A stretch of 64,000 bases of DNA, taken from NCBI RefSeq assembly GCF_001541095.1, contig NZ_LMXH01000001.1, positions 1,576,842 through 1,640,841 on the forward strand, read 5' to 3'. Each line of letters starts with the position of its first letter. The stretch's first letter is position 1. Of the stretch, positions 27,213-35,292 are shown one piece after another. Both the position numbers and the translations under genes were made by a program. The notes under the pieces were generated by a model. That model was given only the letters and a program-made list of their open reading frames with translations. It was not told the DNA's origin and ran no database searches. This DNA comes from Paenibacillus sp. FJAT-26967. GTDB taxonomy: Bacteria; Bacillota; Bacilli; Paenibacillales; NBRC-103111.

Positions 27213-29258
27213 ATGGATTTAAATCTTATACCGGTGACAGAAGTCCGTGGTATCGGCGGACAGAAGGCCGAGGAATTGCAGGCGCTTGGCATTACCCGCG
27301 TTGCCGATCTGCTCGAATACTACCCGTATCGTTATGAAGACTATTCCATCCGCGATTTGACGCTTGTCAAAGACGGAGAAAAAATTACGGTGCAGGGTAA
27401 AATCATGTCCCAGCCCGTCTTACAGCGGTTCGGCCGCAAAAATAGACTCAGCTGTAAAGTGGTCATTGACCACTTTTTTGTTACCGCCGTGTGGTTTAAC
27501 CGGCAGTTTCTCAAAGATCAGCTGATTCCTAACCGTGATATTGTATTGACTGGAAAATGGGATCAGCGCCGTCATCAGATGACGGTGGCGGATTCCGAAT
27601 TTCCGGATAAGGGAACGACCAAAACCGGCACATTGCAGCCGGTTTATTCGATTGGCGGGTCCCTTACACAGAAATGGATGCGCAAGGCTACTGCTCAGGC
27701 ACTTGTGCAATACAGCGCGATGGTAAGTGAAATCATTCCTGCCGAGTTTCTGCGCAAATACAGGTTGCTTCCACGCAGAAAGGCCATGGAGATTATCCAC
27801 CGGCCCGAAGGGATGGAAGACGGGAACGAAGCGCGGAAACGGATGGTGTACGAGGAACTGTTCCTGTTCCAGCTCAAAATGCACGCTTTTCGCGCGATCA
27901 CCCGCGAGCGTATGAGCGGGCTTGCCCAGGAAGTGGACCTGCCTAAGGTCCGCGCTTTTGTCCGTGCCTTGCCGTTCACCCTGACGCCTTCGCAGAAGAA
28001 GGTTATCGCGGAGATTCTGCATGATATGCAGGAGTCCTTCACGATGAACCGGCTGCTTCAAGGTGACGTGGGCGCAGGCAAGACAGTTGTTGCGGCAGCT
28101 GCGCTATATGCGACCGTGACAGCCGGCTGCCAAGGCTCGCTGATGGTGCCGACGGAGATTCTGGCCGAACAGCATTCCCGCTCGCTCAAAGCGATGTTCG
28201 AGCCTTACGGTCTCCAGGTGGCTCTGCTTACAGGCAGCACGACCGCACGGCAGCGGCGGGAAATTCTGGCCTCCCTCCAAATGGGGATGATCGACATTAT
28301 TGTCGGCACGCATGCCCTCATTCAGGAGGATGTGTATTTCCGCAAGCTGGGGCTTGTCGTTACCGATGAGCAGCACCGGTTCGGAGTCAATCAGCGCAGC
28401 ATCCTGCGGCGCAAAGGGATGAACCCCGATGTGCTGACGATGACGGCGACGCCGATTCCGCGGACGCTTGCGATTACGGCTTTCGGCGATCTGGACGTCT
28501 CGACGCTCCGTGAGCTGCCCAAAGGCCGTAAGCCGATCAAGACGTACTGGGTTCGTCACGAGATGTTCGACCGTGTGCTTGGTTTCATTCGCCGCGAAGC
28601 GGATGAAGGCAGACAAGCGTACGTGATTTGTCCGCTTATCGAAGAATCCGAGAAGCTGGACGTGCAGAATGCCATTGACGTCCACGTCCAGCTGCAGCAA
28701 GCATTCCCCGATCTGCGGGTAGGCTTGCTGCACGGACGGATGAGCGCTGCCGAGAAGGAGGATGTGATGCGCCGGTTCAAGGACGGCGAAATCCATACCC
28801 TTGTCTCGACTACGGTCATCGAGGTCGGAGTTGATGTGCCGAATGCGACGCTGATGGTGATCTACGACGCGGACCGGTTCGGATTGTCCCAGCTGCATCA
28901 GCTTCGCGGACGAGTGGGACGCGGAGAGCATCAGTCTTTCTGCGTCCTGATTGCCGATCCGAAGACAGAGGTCGGCAAGGAGCGGATGCAGGCGATGACA
29001 GACACGGTAGACGGCTTCGAAATCGCCCGCCGGGATTTGGAGCTTCGCGGTCCGGGGGACTTCTTCGGCACCAAGCAGAGCGGTTTGCCGGATTTTCGGA
29101 TCGCCGATATGATGGTCGATTTCGAAACGATGGAGCTGGCCCGCGACGATGCGGCCGAGCTGGTAGCCCGGCCGGAATTCTGGACGGCTGCGGAGTACAT
29201 GCCGCTGCGGGACTTCCTGCAGCGCGAGCTTATTTTTGATGGGGATGTCATGGATTAA
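27213..29258 (+). CDS. recG: ATP-dependent DNA helicase RecG
   Basis: 681 aa. Wedge/OB domain (about 1-165, VRGIGGQKAEELQALGI), then SF2 helicase motifs: GDVGAGKTVVA, VPTEILAEQH, VTDEQHRFG, TMTATPIPRTLA, STTVIEVGVDVPNA and QLRGRVGRG. Remodels stalled forks and Holliday junctions. The ATG follows the degV stop by 2 nt. A strong terminator follows, closing the yloU-fakA-degV-recG unit. Confidence 0.96.
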   Translation: MDLNLIPVTEVRGIGGQKAEELQALGITRVADLLEYYPYRYEDYSIRDLTLVKDGEKITVQGKIMSQPVLQRFGRKNRLSCKVVIDHFFVTAVWFNRQFLKDQLIPNRDIVLTGKWDQRRHQMTVADSEFPDKGTTKTGTLQPVYSIGGSLTQKWMRKATAQALVQYSAMVSEIIPAEFLRKYRLLPRRKAMEIIHRPEGMEDGNEARKRMVYEELFLFQLKMHAFRAITRERMSGLAQEVDLPKVRAFVRALPFTLTPSQKKVIAEILHDMQESFTMNRLLQGDVGAGKTVVAAAALYATVTAGCQGSLMVPTEILAEQHSRSLKAMFEPYGLQVALLTGSTTARQRREILASLQMGMIDIIVGTHALIQEDVYFRKLGLVVTDEQHRFGVNQRSILRRKGMNPDVLTMTATPIPRTLAITAFGDLDVSTLRELPKGRKPIKTYWVRHEMFDRVLGFIRREADEGRQAYVICPLIEESEKLDVQNAIDVHVQLQQAFPDLRVGLLHGRMSAAEKEDVMRRFKDGEIHTLVSTTVIEVGVDVPNATLMVIYDADRFGLSQLHQLRGRVGRGEHQSFCVLIADPKTEVGKERMQAMTDTVDGFEIARRDLELRGPGDFFGTKQSGLPDFRIADMMVDFETMELARDDAAELVARPEFWTAAEYMPLRDFLQRELIFDGDVMD

Positions 29259-29264
29259 ATCTAT

Positions 29265-29299
29265 ACCGATCGGCCTCAGGCCGGTCGGTTTCTTTTTTG
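29265..29299 (+). terminator. Rho-independent terminator after recG
   Basis: ACCGATCGGCC (29265-29275), loop TCA, GGCCGGTCGGT (29279-29289), with one wobble pair, followed by TTCTTTTTTG. Confidence 0.8.
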
Positions 29300-29383
29300 T
29301 GAGAGAGAAATTGGATTGAGACAGGCACGATTAGGCAGGTTCCCACATATGCTAGCACGGATGGGATATCGGGAGGTGTTGAA

Positions 29384-29671
29384 GTGAGCTATCAGCAATA
29401 CGGAATAGACCCGGCTCTGGTGGAGCGGATCAAAACGAAAATGAAAAAACCGGAAGTCAAAGAGCGGGTTAAAGGGCTGCTGCAGGGCGTCACAAAATCC
29501 GATTTACAGAATCGGCAGAAGGTGGCTTCGTTCGTGTCTCAACTGTCTAAGATCGTGGGAGAGCCGCTTACTCAAGGGCAGGCAGCCGTACTGATTGATT
29601 TCGTTATTGCCCAGAAAATAGACCCTAACAATACGTTTCATCTGCTCAAACTGTGGGGGATGTTCCGTTAA
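29384..29671 (+). CDS. Probable stage VI sporulation protein F (SpoVIF-like)
   Basis: 95 aa, GTG start after GGGAGGTG. Mostly alpha-helical and charged; the central stretch VKGLLQGVTKSDLQNRQKVASFVSQLSKIVGEPLT follows the pattern I recall for SpoVIF (B. subtilis YjcC), a late coat-assembly factor. The C-terminus KIDPNNTFHLLKLWGMFR is a distinctive aromatic tail. Monocistronic between two terminators. The family call is from memory of the pattern; an otherwise uncharacterised small sporulation protein is the alternative. Confidence 0.6.
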   Translation: MSYQQYGIDPALVERIKTKMKKPEVKERVKGLLQGVTKSDLQNRQKVASFVSQLSKIVGEPLTQGQAAVLIDFVIAQKIDPNNTFHLLKLWGMFR

Positions 29672-29727
29672 ACAGAAAGAAGGTTGCAAGCCTCTTTTGA
29701 TGAAGTCCACATATTAACGCCAGCTGT

Positions 29728-29766
29728 CCTTTATGCAGATGCTGCATGAGGGCGGACGGTGTTTTT
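29728..29766 (+). terminator. Possible terminator after the SpoVIF-like gene
   Basis: CCTTTATGCAG (29728-29738) and CTGCATGAGGG (29742-29752) form an 11-bp stem with two G-T pairs and a 3-nt loop. The T-run (29762-29766) starts 10 nt later, which is late for a classical terminator. Confidence 0.4.
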
Positions 29767-29829
29767 CTAATTTATTTACATATTCCGGAATTGTGCAATA
29801 AAAGCCGATTTTTTTACAGGATTAACCGC

Positions 29830-29858
29830 TTGATTAACGAATATATGTTCGGTATTAT
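29830..29858 (+). promoter_or_regulatory. Promoter of the SOS polymerase cassette
   Basis: TTGATT (29830-29835), 17-nt spacer, TATTAT (29853-29858). The LexA box lies entirely inside the spacer and first -10 base pairs' reach, an arrangement expected for repression. A second TATAAT at 29862-29867 has no -35 at proper distance. Confidence 0.6.
29838..29851. promoter_or_regulatory. LexA (DinR) SOS box
   Basis: CGAATATATGTTCG matches the Bacillus SOS consensus CGAACRNRYGTTYG at every defined base except the fifth (T for C). It is 53 nt before the polymerase start and overlaps its promoter. Confidence 0.8.
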
Positions 29859-29903
29859 GAGTATAATAGATAAGGGAACATACATTCTTATTGGAGTGAT
29901 TTT

Positions 29904-31160
29904 ATGTCACGCTTGGTATTGCTATCGGATTGTCAGTCATTCTATGCAAGCGTGGAGAAGGCTGCGCATCCGGAATATGCGGAATATCCGGTCATTGTAG
30001 CGGGAGACCCGGAGAGAAGAGCCGGAATTGTGCTTGCGGCCTGCCCGATGGCCAAATCATGGGGGATTACGACGGCCGAGACAGTGGGGACTGCTGTAGC
30101 CAAATGTCCGGACGTTGTCGTCCTAAAGCCGCGGATGCAAACGTACATCAACTGTTCTTTGTTGATTACGGAGATTTATGAGAAGTTTTCGAATCTGGTA
30201 GAGCCGTTCAGCTGTGACGAGCAATTCATTGACATTACAGACAGTACGGGAATATTCGGTACGGCTGTCCAGATTGCCAAACAGATTCAGGAACGGGTGC
30301 TGCTATCTACCGGCGTACGTACAAGAGTAGGAATTTCCGAAACGAAGATTCTGGCCAAGATGGCGACAGACATTTATGCCAAAAAATCCGAGGATGGCAT
30401 TTTTACCCTGCCCCAATCAGAGATCGCAACCTTGCTTTGGCCCCAGCCGGTGAACAAGATGTACGGGGTAGCCAGCCGGATGACGGCGCATTTTGCACGG
30501 ATGGGCATTTATACAATAGGAGATATTGCCACGCTGCCTCTGCCCGAGTTTAAGAGGAAAATGAAAGTACGTTTGGGGAAGAACAGTGATATCCAGGCGG
30601 AAGTTTACTGGCGCACTGCGCACGGTCTTGATGATTCACCGGTATCGCCGGGAACCTTCGATCAATCCCAGAAGGCAATCGGCCATGGCATGACGCTGCC
30701 GAGGGATTATACGAGCAGAGAAGAGATTGATGTTGTCCTGCTTGAATTGGCCGAAGAAGTGTGCCGGCGCTGCAGATCCAAAGGCTTTGCAGGAAGCGTG
30801 ATACATACTGGAGCGATGGGGGCGGATTATGACCTGCCCACGGGCTTTCATCGCCAAGCTACGCTGCCGGATCCTACCAACATGACCCGCGAGGTTTATG
30901 AAGGCGTCCGGCGTATATTTTATAAGCATTGGAACGGGCACCCTGTGCGTAAACTATCCGTCACTTTATCGGATCTTACGCCGGATAATGTGTACCAGCT
31001 TACTTTTTTCGGGAATAGGGAGAAGACCCGTAAACTTGAGCATGCAACAGACGAAATCAAAAATCGGTTTGGAACGACTTCGATTCTGAGGGCTTCCTCT
31101 TACCAGGCATCAGGTCAGGCGATAGAACGGTCGCACAAAATTGGGGGGCATTACAAGTGA
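29904..31160 (+). CDS. Y-family translesion DNA polymerase (UvrX/YqjW, DinB-like)
   Basis: 418 aa. Catalytic carboxylates Asp9 (LLSDCQSFYASVE) and Asp105-Glu106 (SCDEQFIDIT) are intact. Palm and fingers domains come first, then a helix-hairpin-helix thumb (about 180-235) and little-finger domain; the end AIERSHKIGGHY is typical of UvrX-like polymerases. It copies past damaged bases, with low fidelity. The LexA box upstream predicts induction by DNA damage. The stop overlaps the next gene's GTG by 4 nt. Confidence 0.92.
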   Translation: MSRLVLLSDCQSFYASVEKAAHPEYAEYPVIVAGDPERRAGIVLAACPMAKSWGITTAETVGTAVAKCPDVVVLKPRMQTYINCSLLITEIYEKFSNLVEPFSCDEQFIDITDSTGIFGTAVQIAKQIQERVLLSTGVRTRVGISETKILAKMATDIYAKKSEDGIFTLPQSEIATLLWPQPVNKMYGVASRMTAHFARMGIYTIGDIATLPLPEFKRKMKVRLGKNSDIQAEVYWRTAHGLDDSPVSPGTFDQSQKAIGHGMTLPRDYTSREEIDVVLLELAEEVCRRCRSKGFAGSVIHTGAMGADYDLPTGFHRQATLPDPTNMTREVYEGVRRIFYKHWNGHPVRKLSVTLSDLTPDNVYQLTFFGNREKTRKLEHATDEIKNRFGTTSILRASSYQASGQAIERSHKIGGHYK

Positions 31161-31657
31161 ACAGCAAAAAATTATCGGGAAATGGATTGTGGGAATCCAG
31201 TAGAATGCTTTTGCCTGAGCACCGTGAAGCTCTTATACAAAGAAGAAAGGAGCACCCCGAACAAAAGAGGCAGATGGCTGCGCTGGAAGAACTCGTTCTT
31301 ATAAAGAACTTTGCCATTCTTCCGATTATGCTGACGATCGTGGAAACGAGCCTGCGTAAAACCCAAACCCAAGTAATGGATAATACCCTGAAGAAGTTGT
31401 ATCTAGTAGTTGCCAATATCCTTATCGACCGGATTGTGCGGGATATTTCCGAAACGAAGAAGTTGCTTCGCGAGCAGGGGATTAAAGTCTATGAGGATGA
31501 GAAAATAGACGGGAACCTGCGGGTTAAGTTTATTTGCCGGGGATACGAAGATGATATTGCCATTGTCCGGGACGTGGTCAAGTCGGAGATATCCATTAAG
31601 ATCCAAAGATATATTGAAGAGATAGCTCAACAGCTGTCTACAAGGGGGAACTCTTGA
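31157..31657 (+). CDS. YolD-motif protein with a YhjD-like C-terminal domain
   Basis: 166 aa, GTG start overlapping the polymerase stop. The first 25 residues (GNGLWESSRMLLPEHREAL) are the signature found at the N-terminus of YolD-like proteins, usual partners of UvrX-type polymerases and proposed to be UmuD-like helpers. The remaining 120 residues are not the YolD body: LPIMLTIVETSLRK, LIDRIVRDISETKKLLREQGIKV and FICRGYEDD follow the pattern of B. subtilis YhjD-type proteins as I remember them. Probably an accessory or regulator of the polymerase, with a swapped body. No catalytic residues are recognisable. Confidence 0.65.
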   Translation: MNSKKLSGNGLWESSRMLLPEHREALIQRRKEHPEQKRQMAALEELVLIKNFAILPIMLTIVETSLRKTQTQVMDNTLKKLYLVVANILIDRIVRDISETKKLLREQGIKVYEDEKIDGNLRVKFICRGYEDDIAIVRDVVKSEISIKIQRYIEEIAQQLSTRGNS

Positions 31658-31839
31658 GAAGGACTATGGGTGCCGCACACTACAGATCTGCTCAAGAAGG
31701 CAGTTGCGAGGATAGCGGGATCCTGTACAATGAAAGGAGCAACAGCTGCGTTTGCATCTGAGCCGGCACAGAGAAACTTTGACCCGTGCTGGAACCTGAC
31801 GGAAAGAAACAGAAACGAAACGGAAGGGAGGCTCCCCGG

Positions 31840-32595
31840 ATGTGCGGAAGATATACGATAACGGTCACGCTGGAGGAGTTGATGACCCGGTTTGACCTCG
31901 ACGGCTCTCACATACCATATCACCTGCCCAAATATAACGTGGCTCCGGGTCAGATGGTGCTTGCCGTTATTCATGATGGGAGCCGCCGCCGTATCGGTGA
32001 ACTGAAATGGGGGCTTATTCCCGAATGGAGCCAGGACGAAGGGATCGGCTCCAAAATGATCAATGCGCGTGCCGAGACAGCTGCGGATAAGCCTGCCTAC
32101 CGCGTTCCGCTGCGGCGCAGACGCTGTCTGATTCCCGCGGATGGCTTTTACGAATGGAAGCGTACGGCAGGAGGTAAGCAGCCGCTGCGGATTACGCTGA
32201 AACACGGGGGATTGTTTGCGATGGCAGGCCTGTACGATACGTGGACATCCCCGGAGGGCCGGAAGATCAGTACCTGCACGGTGCTGACAACCACTCCGAA
32301 CCGTCTCGTCGCGGATATCCACGACCGCATGCCGGTTATTCTTCGCCCGGAGGAGGAAGGATTATGGCTGAGCCGCGACGTACGGGAGCCGGAGGCCCTG
32401 CTTCCGCTCCTCCGTGCCTATGCCGCTGAAGAAATGGAGGCTTATCCAGTCTCTTCGCTGGTCGGAAATGTCCGCAATGTTAATCCCGCGTTAGTTGAAC
32501 GGGTAGATCTGCAGGCATCTCCGGGAGCGGTTGATTCGCGCGGAGGGACGCCTATGAAGACTGGGGCCCTTATCCAGCAAAGCTGGCTGTTCTAA
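31840..32595 (+). CDS. SOS response-associated peptidase (SRAP/YedK, HMCES family)
   Basis: 251 aa from the ATG at 31840 (GGAAGGGAGG upstream), which exposes Cys2 after Met removal, as the family requires. The other active-site residues are Asn75 and Glu79 (INARAET), Glu105 (DGFYEW) and His161 (DIHDRMPVIL). The family forms a covalent link to abasic sites in single-stranded DNA and protects them from cleavage and from error-prone synthesis. Its place behind a translesion polymerase with a LexA box fits that role. It lies 182 nt after the YolD-motif gene with no terminator between. Confidence 0.92.
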   Translation: MCGRYTITVTLEELMTRFDLDGSHIPYHLPKYNVAPGQMVLAVIHDGSRRRIGELKWGLIPEWSQDEGIGSKMINARAETAADKPAYRVPLRRRRCLIPADGFYEWKRTAGGKQPLRITLKHGGLFAMAGLYDTWTSPEGRKISTCTVLTTTPNRLVADIHDRMPVILRPEEEGLWLSRDVREPEALLPLLRAYAAEEMEAYPVSSLVGNVRNVNPALVERVDLQASPGAVDSRGGTPMKTGALIQQSWLF

Positions 32596-32657
32596 AGTAG
32601 TGAATCTTTATAAAGGATGCTCTGACGTTTTCGTTTCTTATTCCAAATTTCAAGCAC

Positions 32658-32694
32658 AAAAAGCCGATATCCTTCTTTAGGATCCCGGCTTTTC
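32658..32694. terminator. Bidirectional terminator between the SRAP and marR genes
   Basis: AAAGCCG and ATCC (32660-32672) pair with GGAT and CGGCTTT (32680-32692), with one internal mismatch pair, flanked by A and T runs. It ends both convergent transcripts. Confidence 0.75.
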
Positions 32695-32708
32695 TTTATA
32701 CATACCGA

Positions 32709-33164
32709 TCAGTCTGGTTTCGGAGAGGTTTCGGCCTTATCGGCAATATTCTCGAGCTTTTCATAAATAGCCAGAAGAACTTCCAGCTCGCTCGGGTCCA
32801 GACGGAAGTAATAGTTCCTGATACTCTCTGTAGCCCGCTGCCGCGCTTCTTTGAGGATTTTGAGGCCATGCTCGGTTATGGAGACCATTACCACTCGCCG
32901 GTCTGTTTCATCATGATGCCGGGTCACGAGCTGATTATTTTCCATCCGGTCAATCATGACCGTAATCGCGCTCGGTTTGACCTCCATCATTTCGGCCAGC
33001 TGAGTAATTTTACCGGGTCCTTCTTCGGCAATCCAGTTCAGTACATGAAATTGAGGCGGGGTTAGTCCCATTTCTTTGAAGTGAGACGTTTGCGGACCAA
33101 TCTTCCGGTAAAATGACATGGTTGTCTTCAAAATACGATTGACAATCATTTCGTTATCCGTCAT
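32709..33164 (-). CDS. MarR-family transcriptional regulator
   Basis: 151 aa, GGGAGGAG before the ATG. Winged helix-turn-helix at about 45-105 (TPPQFHVLNWIAEEGPGKITQLAEMMEVKPSAITVMIDRME), followed by the wing NQLVTRHHDETDRRVVMVSITEHG and C-terminal dimer helices. The ligand and targets are unknown. Two tandem TATTTAAATA palindromes in its own upstream region are plausible operators. No drug transporter or other obvious target is next to it; the histidine-kinase-like gene is divergent. Confidence 0.9.
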   Translation of the reverse strand: MTDNEMIVNRILKTTMSFYRKIGPQTSHFKEMGLTPPQFHVLNWIAEEGPGKITQLAEMMEVKPSAITVMIDRMENNQLVTRHHDETDRRVVMVSITEHGLKILKEARQRATESIRNYYFRLDPSELEVLLAIYEKLENIADKAETSPKPD

Positions 33165-33210
33165 GAAGAGTCGCTCCTCCCTTCGTCAAAAGGTATATTT
33201 TACTAATGAG

Positions 33211-33230
33211 TATTTAAATATATTTAAATA
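33211..33230. promoter_or_regulatory. Tandem 10-bp palindromes, candidate MarR operator
   Basis: TATTTAAATA occurs twice in direct succession, each perfectly self-complementary, 47 nt upstream of the marR start and 150 nt before the divergent kinase-like gene. The spacing of one helical turn suits a MarR dimer pair. Confidence 0.45.
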
Positions 33231-33382
33231 TTAAGTGCTGCGTGAAAAAAAGTCAATGATCCCCTCCTCCCGGCTTGTAAGAAGTGGAACAAAAACTATC
33301 CGCCCCTGCCGGGGAGAAAAGAAGCTTTTTAAAGAGCCGATGTGATACAATAAAAAGAGCGGACTAGCTTGCGGAGGTAGAG

Positions 33383-34735
33383 ATGAGAAGGACAATAAAC
33401 CCACACAGGAAACCCGTATGGATCGGCTCTCTACTAGCACTGTTGACCGGCTGCATGATTCTCGGACAAGCGTATGCTTTCCTATGGACAGAGCAGCAGA
33501 AGCTGAATAGTAGAAACCATTTGTTCTGGGATTCGTATTTAAACGCCATGTACGGTGTTGATAAAAGCTGGTCCCCCGTTATCAAGCGGTTGAAGGATGA
33601 TGCCGATCCGCAGCAGACGGGGAATGATTCGGGCTTACGCCTGTATAATGCGGAGCAGAGACTCTTGTTTGACGCTCGTACACAAAGTGCAGCTGCGGGA
33701 GACGTCTCGAAACCCTTGAATGTGCGTCCGTTAAAAAACGGGGATGTTACAATCGGCTTCTATAGCATTGATGAGCCGGGATTCCTGCACCCGGAACCGC
33801 CTTTTTGGGCAGCGGCAGCCGCAGGCTCACTCTTGGTAGGATTGGTTGTCGGTATATCCCTTAAACGGGGAAACAGAAGAATTCAGTCGCTGCTCGAACG
33901 AATCTCGTTCCGTCTTGCCATCCTGGCAAGAGGAAATGGCGGGGAAGAGCCATTTAGACGGAGCAGAGAGACCGGGTCCTTGGATTGGGAAGCAAAAGCA
34001 TCTGAAGCGGATGCTCTTCTGAAGGGGATCGAAGATAAACTTCGTCAAATGGAGAGTGTACGCCCACGCATGATTGCGGATCTGACTCAAGAGCTCCGGC
34101 GGCCGCTCACGCTGCTGAAGTCACAGCTTGAGCAGGCTTGCATAGACGAAGCCCGGTTAACGACGGATAAGGCAGCTATCCTGTTCGAGGAAGTGAGCCG
34201 AATGTCGTATCTCGTCACGGATATGCAGCAGCTCATGCTGGCAGAAGCGGGCCGTCTGGAGATGGAGAAGCAGTGGTTCTCGCTCAGAAGCATTCTGGAC
34301 CCGCTTATTGAGCGGCATACGCAAGAGGCCAAAGCAGCCGGAATCCATCTCCGCTACACAGCTTCCAGAGAGGTGAGCGTCTATGGCGACCGCTACAAGC
34401 TGGAGCAGGTATTTATTCATCTGCTCGGGAATGCTCTCCGTCAAGCCCGCTCGGAAACCGTTGTATCCGTTACGGCCAATGATCTGGAAGTGGTTGTAAC
34501 CGTGCGGGATGACGGGGCGGGCTTGCCGGGTGAAGAAATACCGCATCTATTTGAACGTTTTTATAGGACAGCATACGATGGCGCAGCCGCAGCCGCCCAG
34601 CCGGGCCTCGGATTCGGATTGGCAATCGTAAAACAGTATGTCGAAGCCCACAACGGGAGCGTTTCTGCGGCCAGCGCAGCAGGCCAAGGGGTAACTTTTA
34701 CCGTGAGGCTGCCTATTTTTTCACAAACGCAATAA
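33383..34735 (+). CDS. Histidine-kinase-like membrane sensor lacking the phospho-acceptor histidine
   Basis: 450 aa, GGAGG before the ATG. Membrane helices at about 13-33 and 141-160 enclose a 105-residue outside domain. The dimerisation helix reads IADLTQELRRPLTLL: where HisKA proteins have His, this has Gln236 (codon CAA at 34088-34090). The ATPase domain is intact: N-box HLLGNALRQA, G1 DDGAGL, F-box LFERFYR, G2 GLGFGLAIVK. No response-regulator gene is near. Either a pseudokinase that regulates another kinase or a signalling protein with another output. Confidence 0.85.
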   Translation: MRRTINPHRKPVWIGSLLALLTGCMILGQAYAFLWTEQQKLNSRNHLFWDSYLNAMYGVDKSWSPVIKRLKDDADPQQTGNDSGLRLYNAEQRLLFDARTQSAAAGDVSKPLNVRPLKNGDVTIGFYSIDEPGFLHPEPPFWAAAAAGSLLVGLVVGISLKRGNRRIQSLLERISFRLAILARGNGGEEPFRRSRETGSLDWEAKASEADALLKGIEDKLRQMESVRPRMIADLTQELRRPLTLLKSQLEQACIDEARLTTDKAAILFEEVSRMSYLVTDMQQLMLAEAGRLEMEKQWFSLRSILDPLIERHTQEAKAAGIHLRYTASREVSVYGDRYKLEQVFIHLLGNALRQARSETVVSVTANDLEVVVTVRDDGAGLPGEEIPHLFERFYRTAYDGAAAAAQPGLGFGLAIVKQYVEAHNGSVSAASAAGQGVTFTVRLPIFSQTQ

Positions 34736-34780
34736 TAACTAGCCAATACCGCGGCATACCTTCAGATAGGAGGGACGACG

Positions 34781-35089
34781 ATGAGATATCTTAAGCTTCT
34801 GCAAATTTACGAGAATGATGGAATGACGCCTAAGCGGCACACTTCCTTCAGTTACGATCAACTGACCGGCAGTCTGCTTCAGGAAATGAAACCTACGGAA
34901 GTCGGAAGCTCGATGCTGCTCAGCCGGGTAGACGATTATCGCTCTTTTCAGACAACCCGTGTTCAAGCCATAGACCGGGACGGTCAGGATTTCCGGGTGC
35001 TGACCCGCAATACCATTTATCATTTTGAAGTGGTCGAGCGGCGCCGGATGAATAAATGGTCAGGTCCTGCTCTTTGTGAGACGTGCTGA
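34781..35089 (+). CDS. Hypothetical protein, 102 aa
   Basis: Real gene by its ATAGGAGGGACG ribosome site and clean codon use; I do not recognise the family. No signal peptide or membrane helix. Predicted mixed alpha/beta; basic near the C-terminus (VERRRMNKW) with a terminal Cys-Glu-Thr-Cys. It starts 45 nt after the kinase-like gene and shares its terminator, so the two are probably co-transcribed and may work together. Confidence 0.75.
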   Translation: MRYLKLLQIYENDGMTPKRHTSFSYDQLTGSLLQEMKPTEVGSSMLLSRVDDYRSFQTTRVQAIDRDGQDFRVLTRNTIYHFEVVERRRMNKWSGPALCETC

Positions 35090-35123
35090 TTGTGCGGGAC
35101 TTGGATTTTAATCAGTTGAACGA

Positions 35124-35159
35124 AAATAAGGTCAGACCCCGGAGGGTCTGACCTTATTT
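35124..35159. terminator. Perfect 16-bp hairpin, bidirectional terminator
   Basis: AAATAAGGTCAGACCC (35124-35139), loop CGGA, and its exact complement (35144-35159). A-run on one side and T-run on the other let it stop transcripts of the 102-aa gene (plus) and of the 38-aa micro-ORF (minus). Confidence 0.8.
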
Positions 35160-35175
35160 CTATAGAATCAGCTGC

Positions 35176-35292
35176 TTAAACGGGCCGGCGGCGTTTATGT
35201 CTTTTACAGATGACAATAGCCTTTTGACCGGGCTTAAGGAAAACCACAACGGGGTTGTGCTTATGACGACGGTTGTGACGGTTATCTCCCAT
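35176..35292 (-). CDS. Micro-protein, 38 aa, His/Arg-rich
   Basis: Minus-strand frame from ATG (35292) to TAA (35176-35178), too short for usual gene calling. GGAGAGGAGG stands 8 nt before the ATG and the frame ends 17 nt before the perfect hairpin terminator. The product is strongly basic: an N-terminal His/Arg/Asn cluster (NRHNRRHKHN), a hydrophobic core VVVFLKPGQKAIVIC and a basic end KRHKRRRP. A CATACAATA motif about 38 nt upstream of the ATG resembles mother-cell sigma -10 elements, but no matching -35 was found. Function unknown. Confidence 0.6.
   Translation of the reverse strand: MGDNRHNRRHKHNPVVVFLKPGQKAIVICKRHKRRRPV

Noticed and set aside
31670-31861. 63-codon frame between the YolD-motif and SRAP genes
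   Set aside because: No good ribosome site, no family likeness, and it overlaps the SRAP start out of frame.
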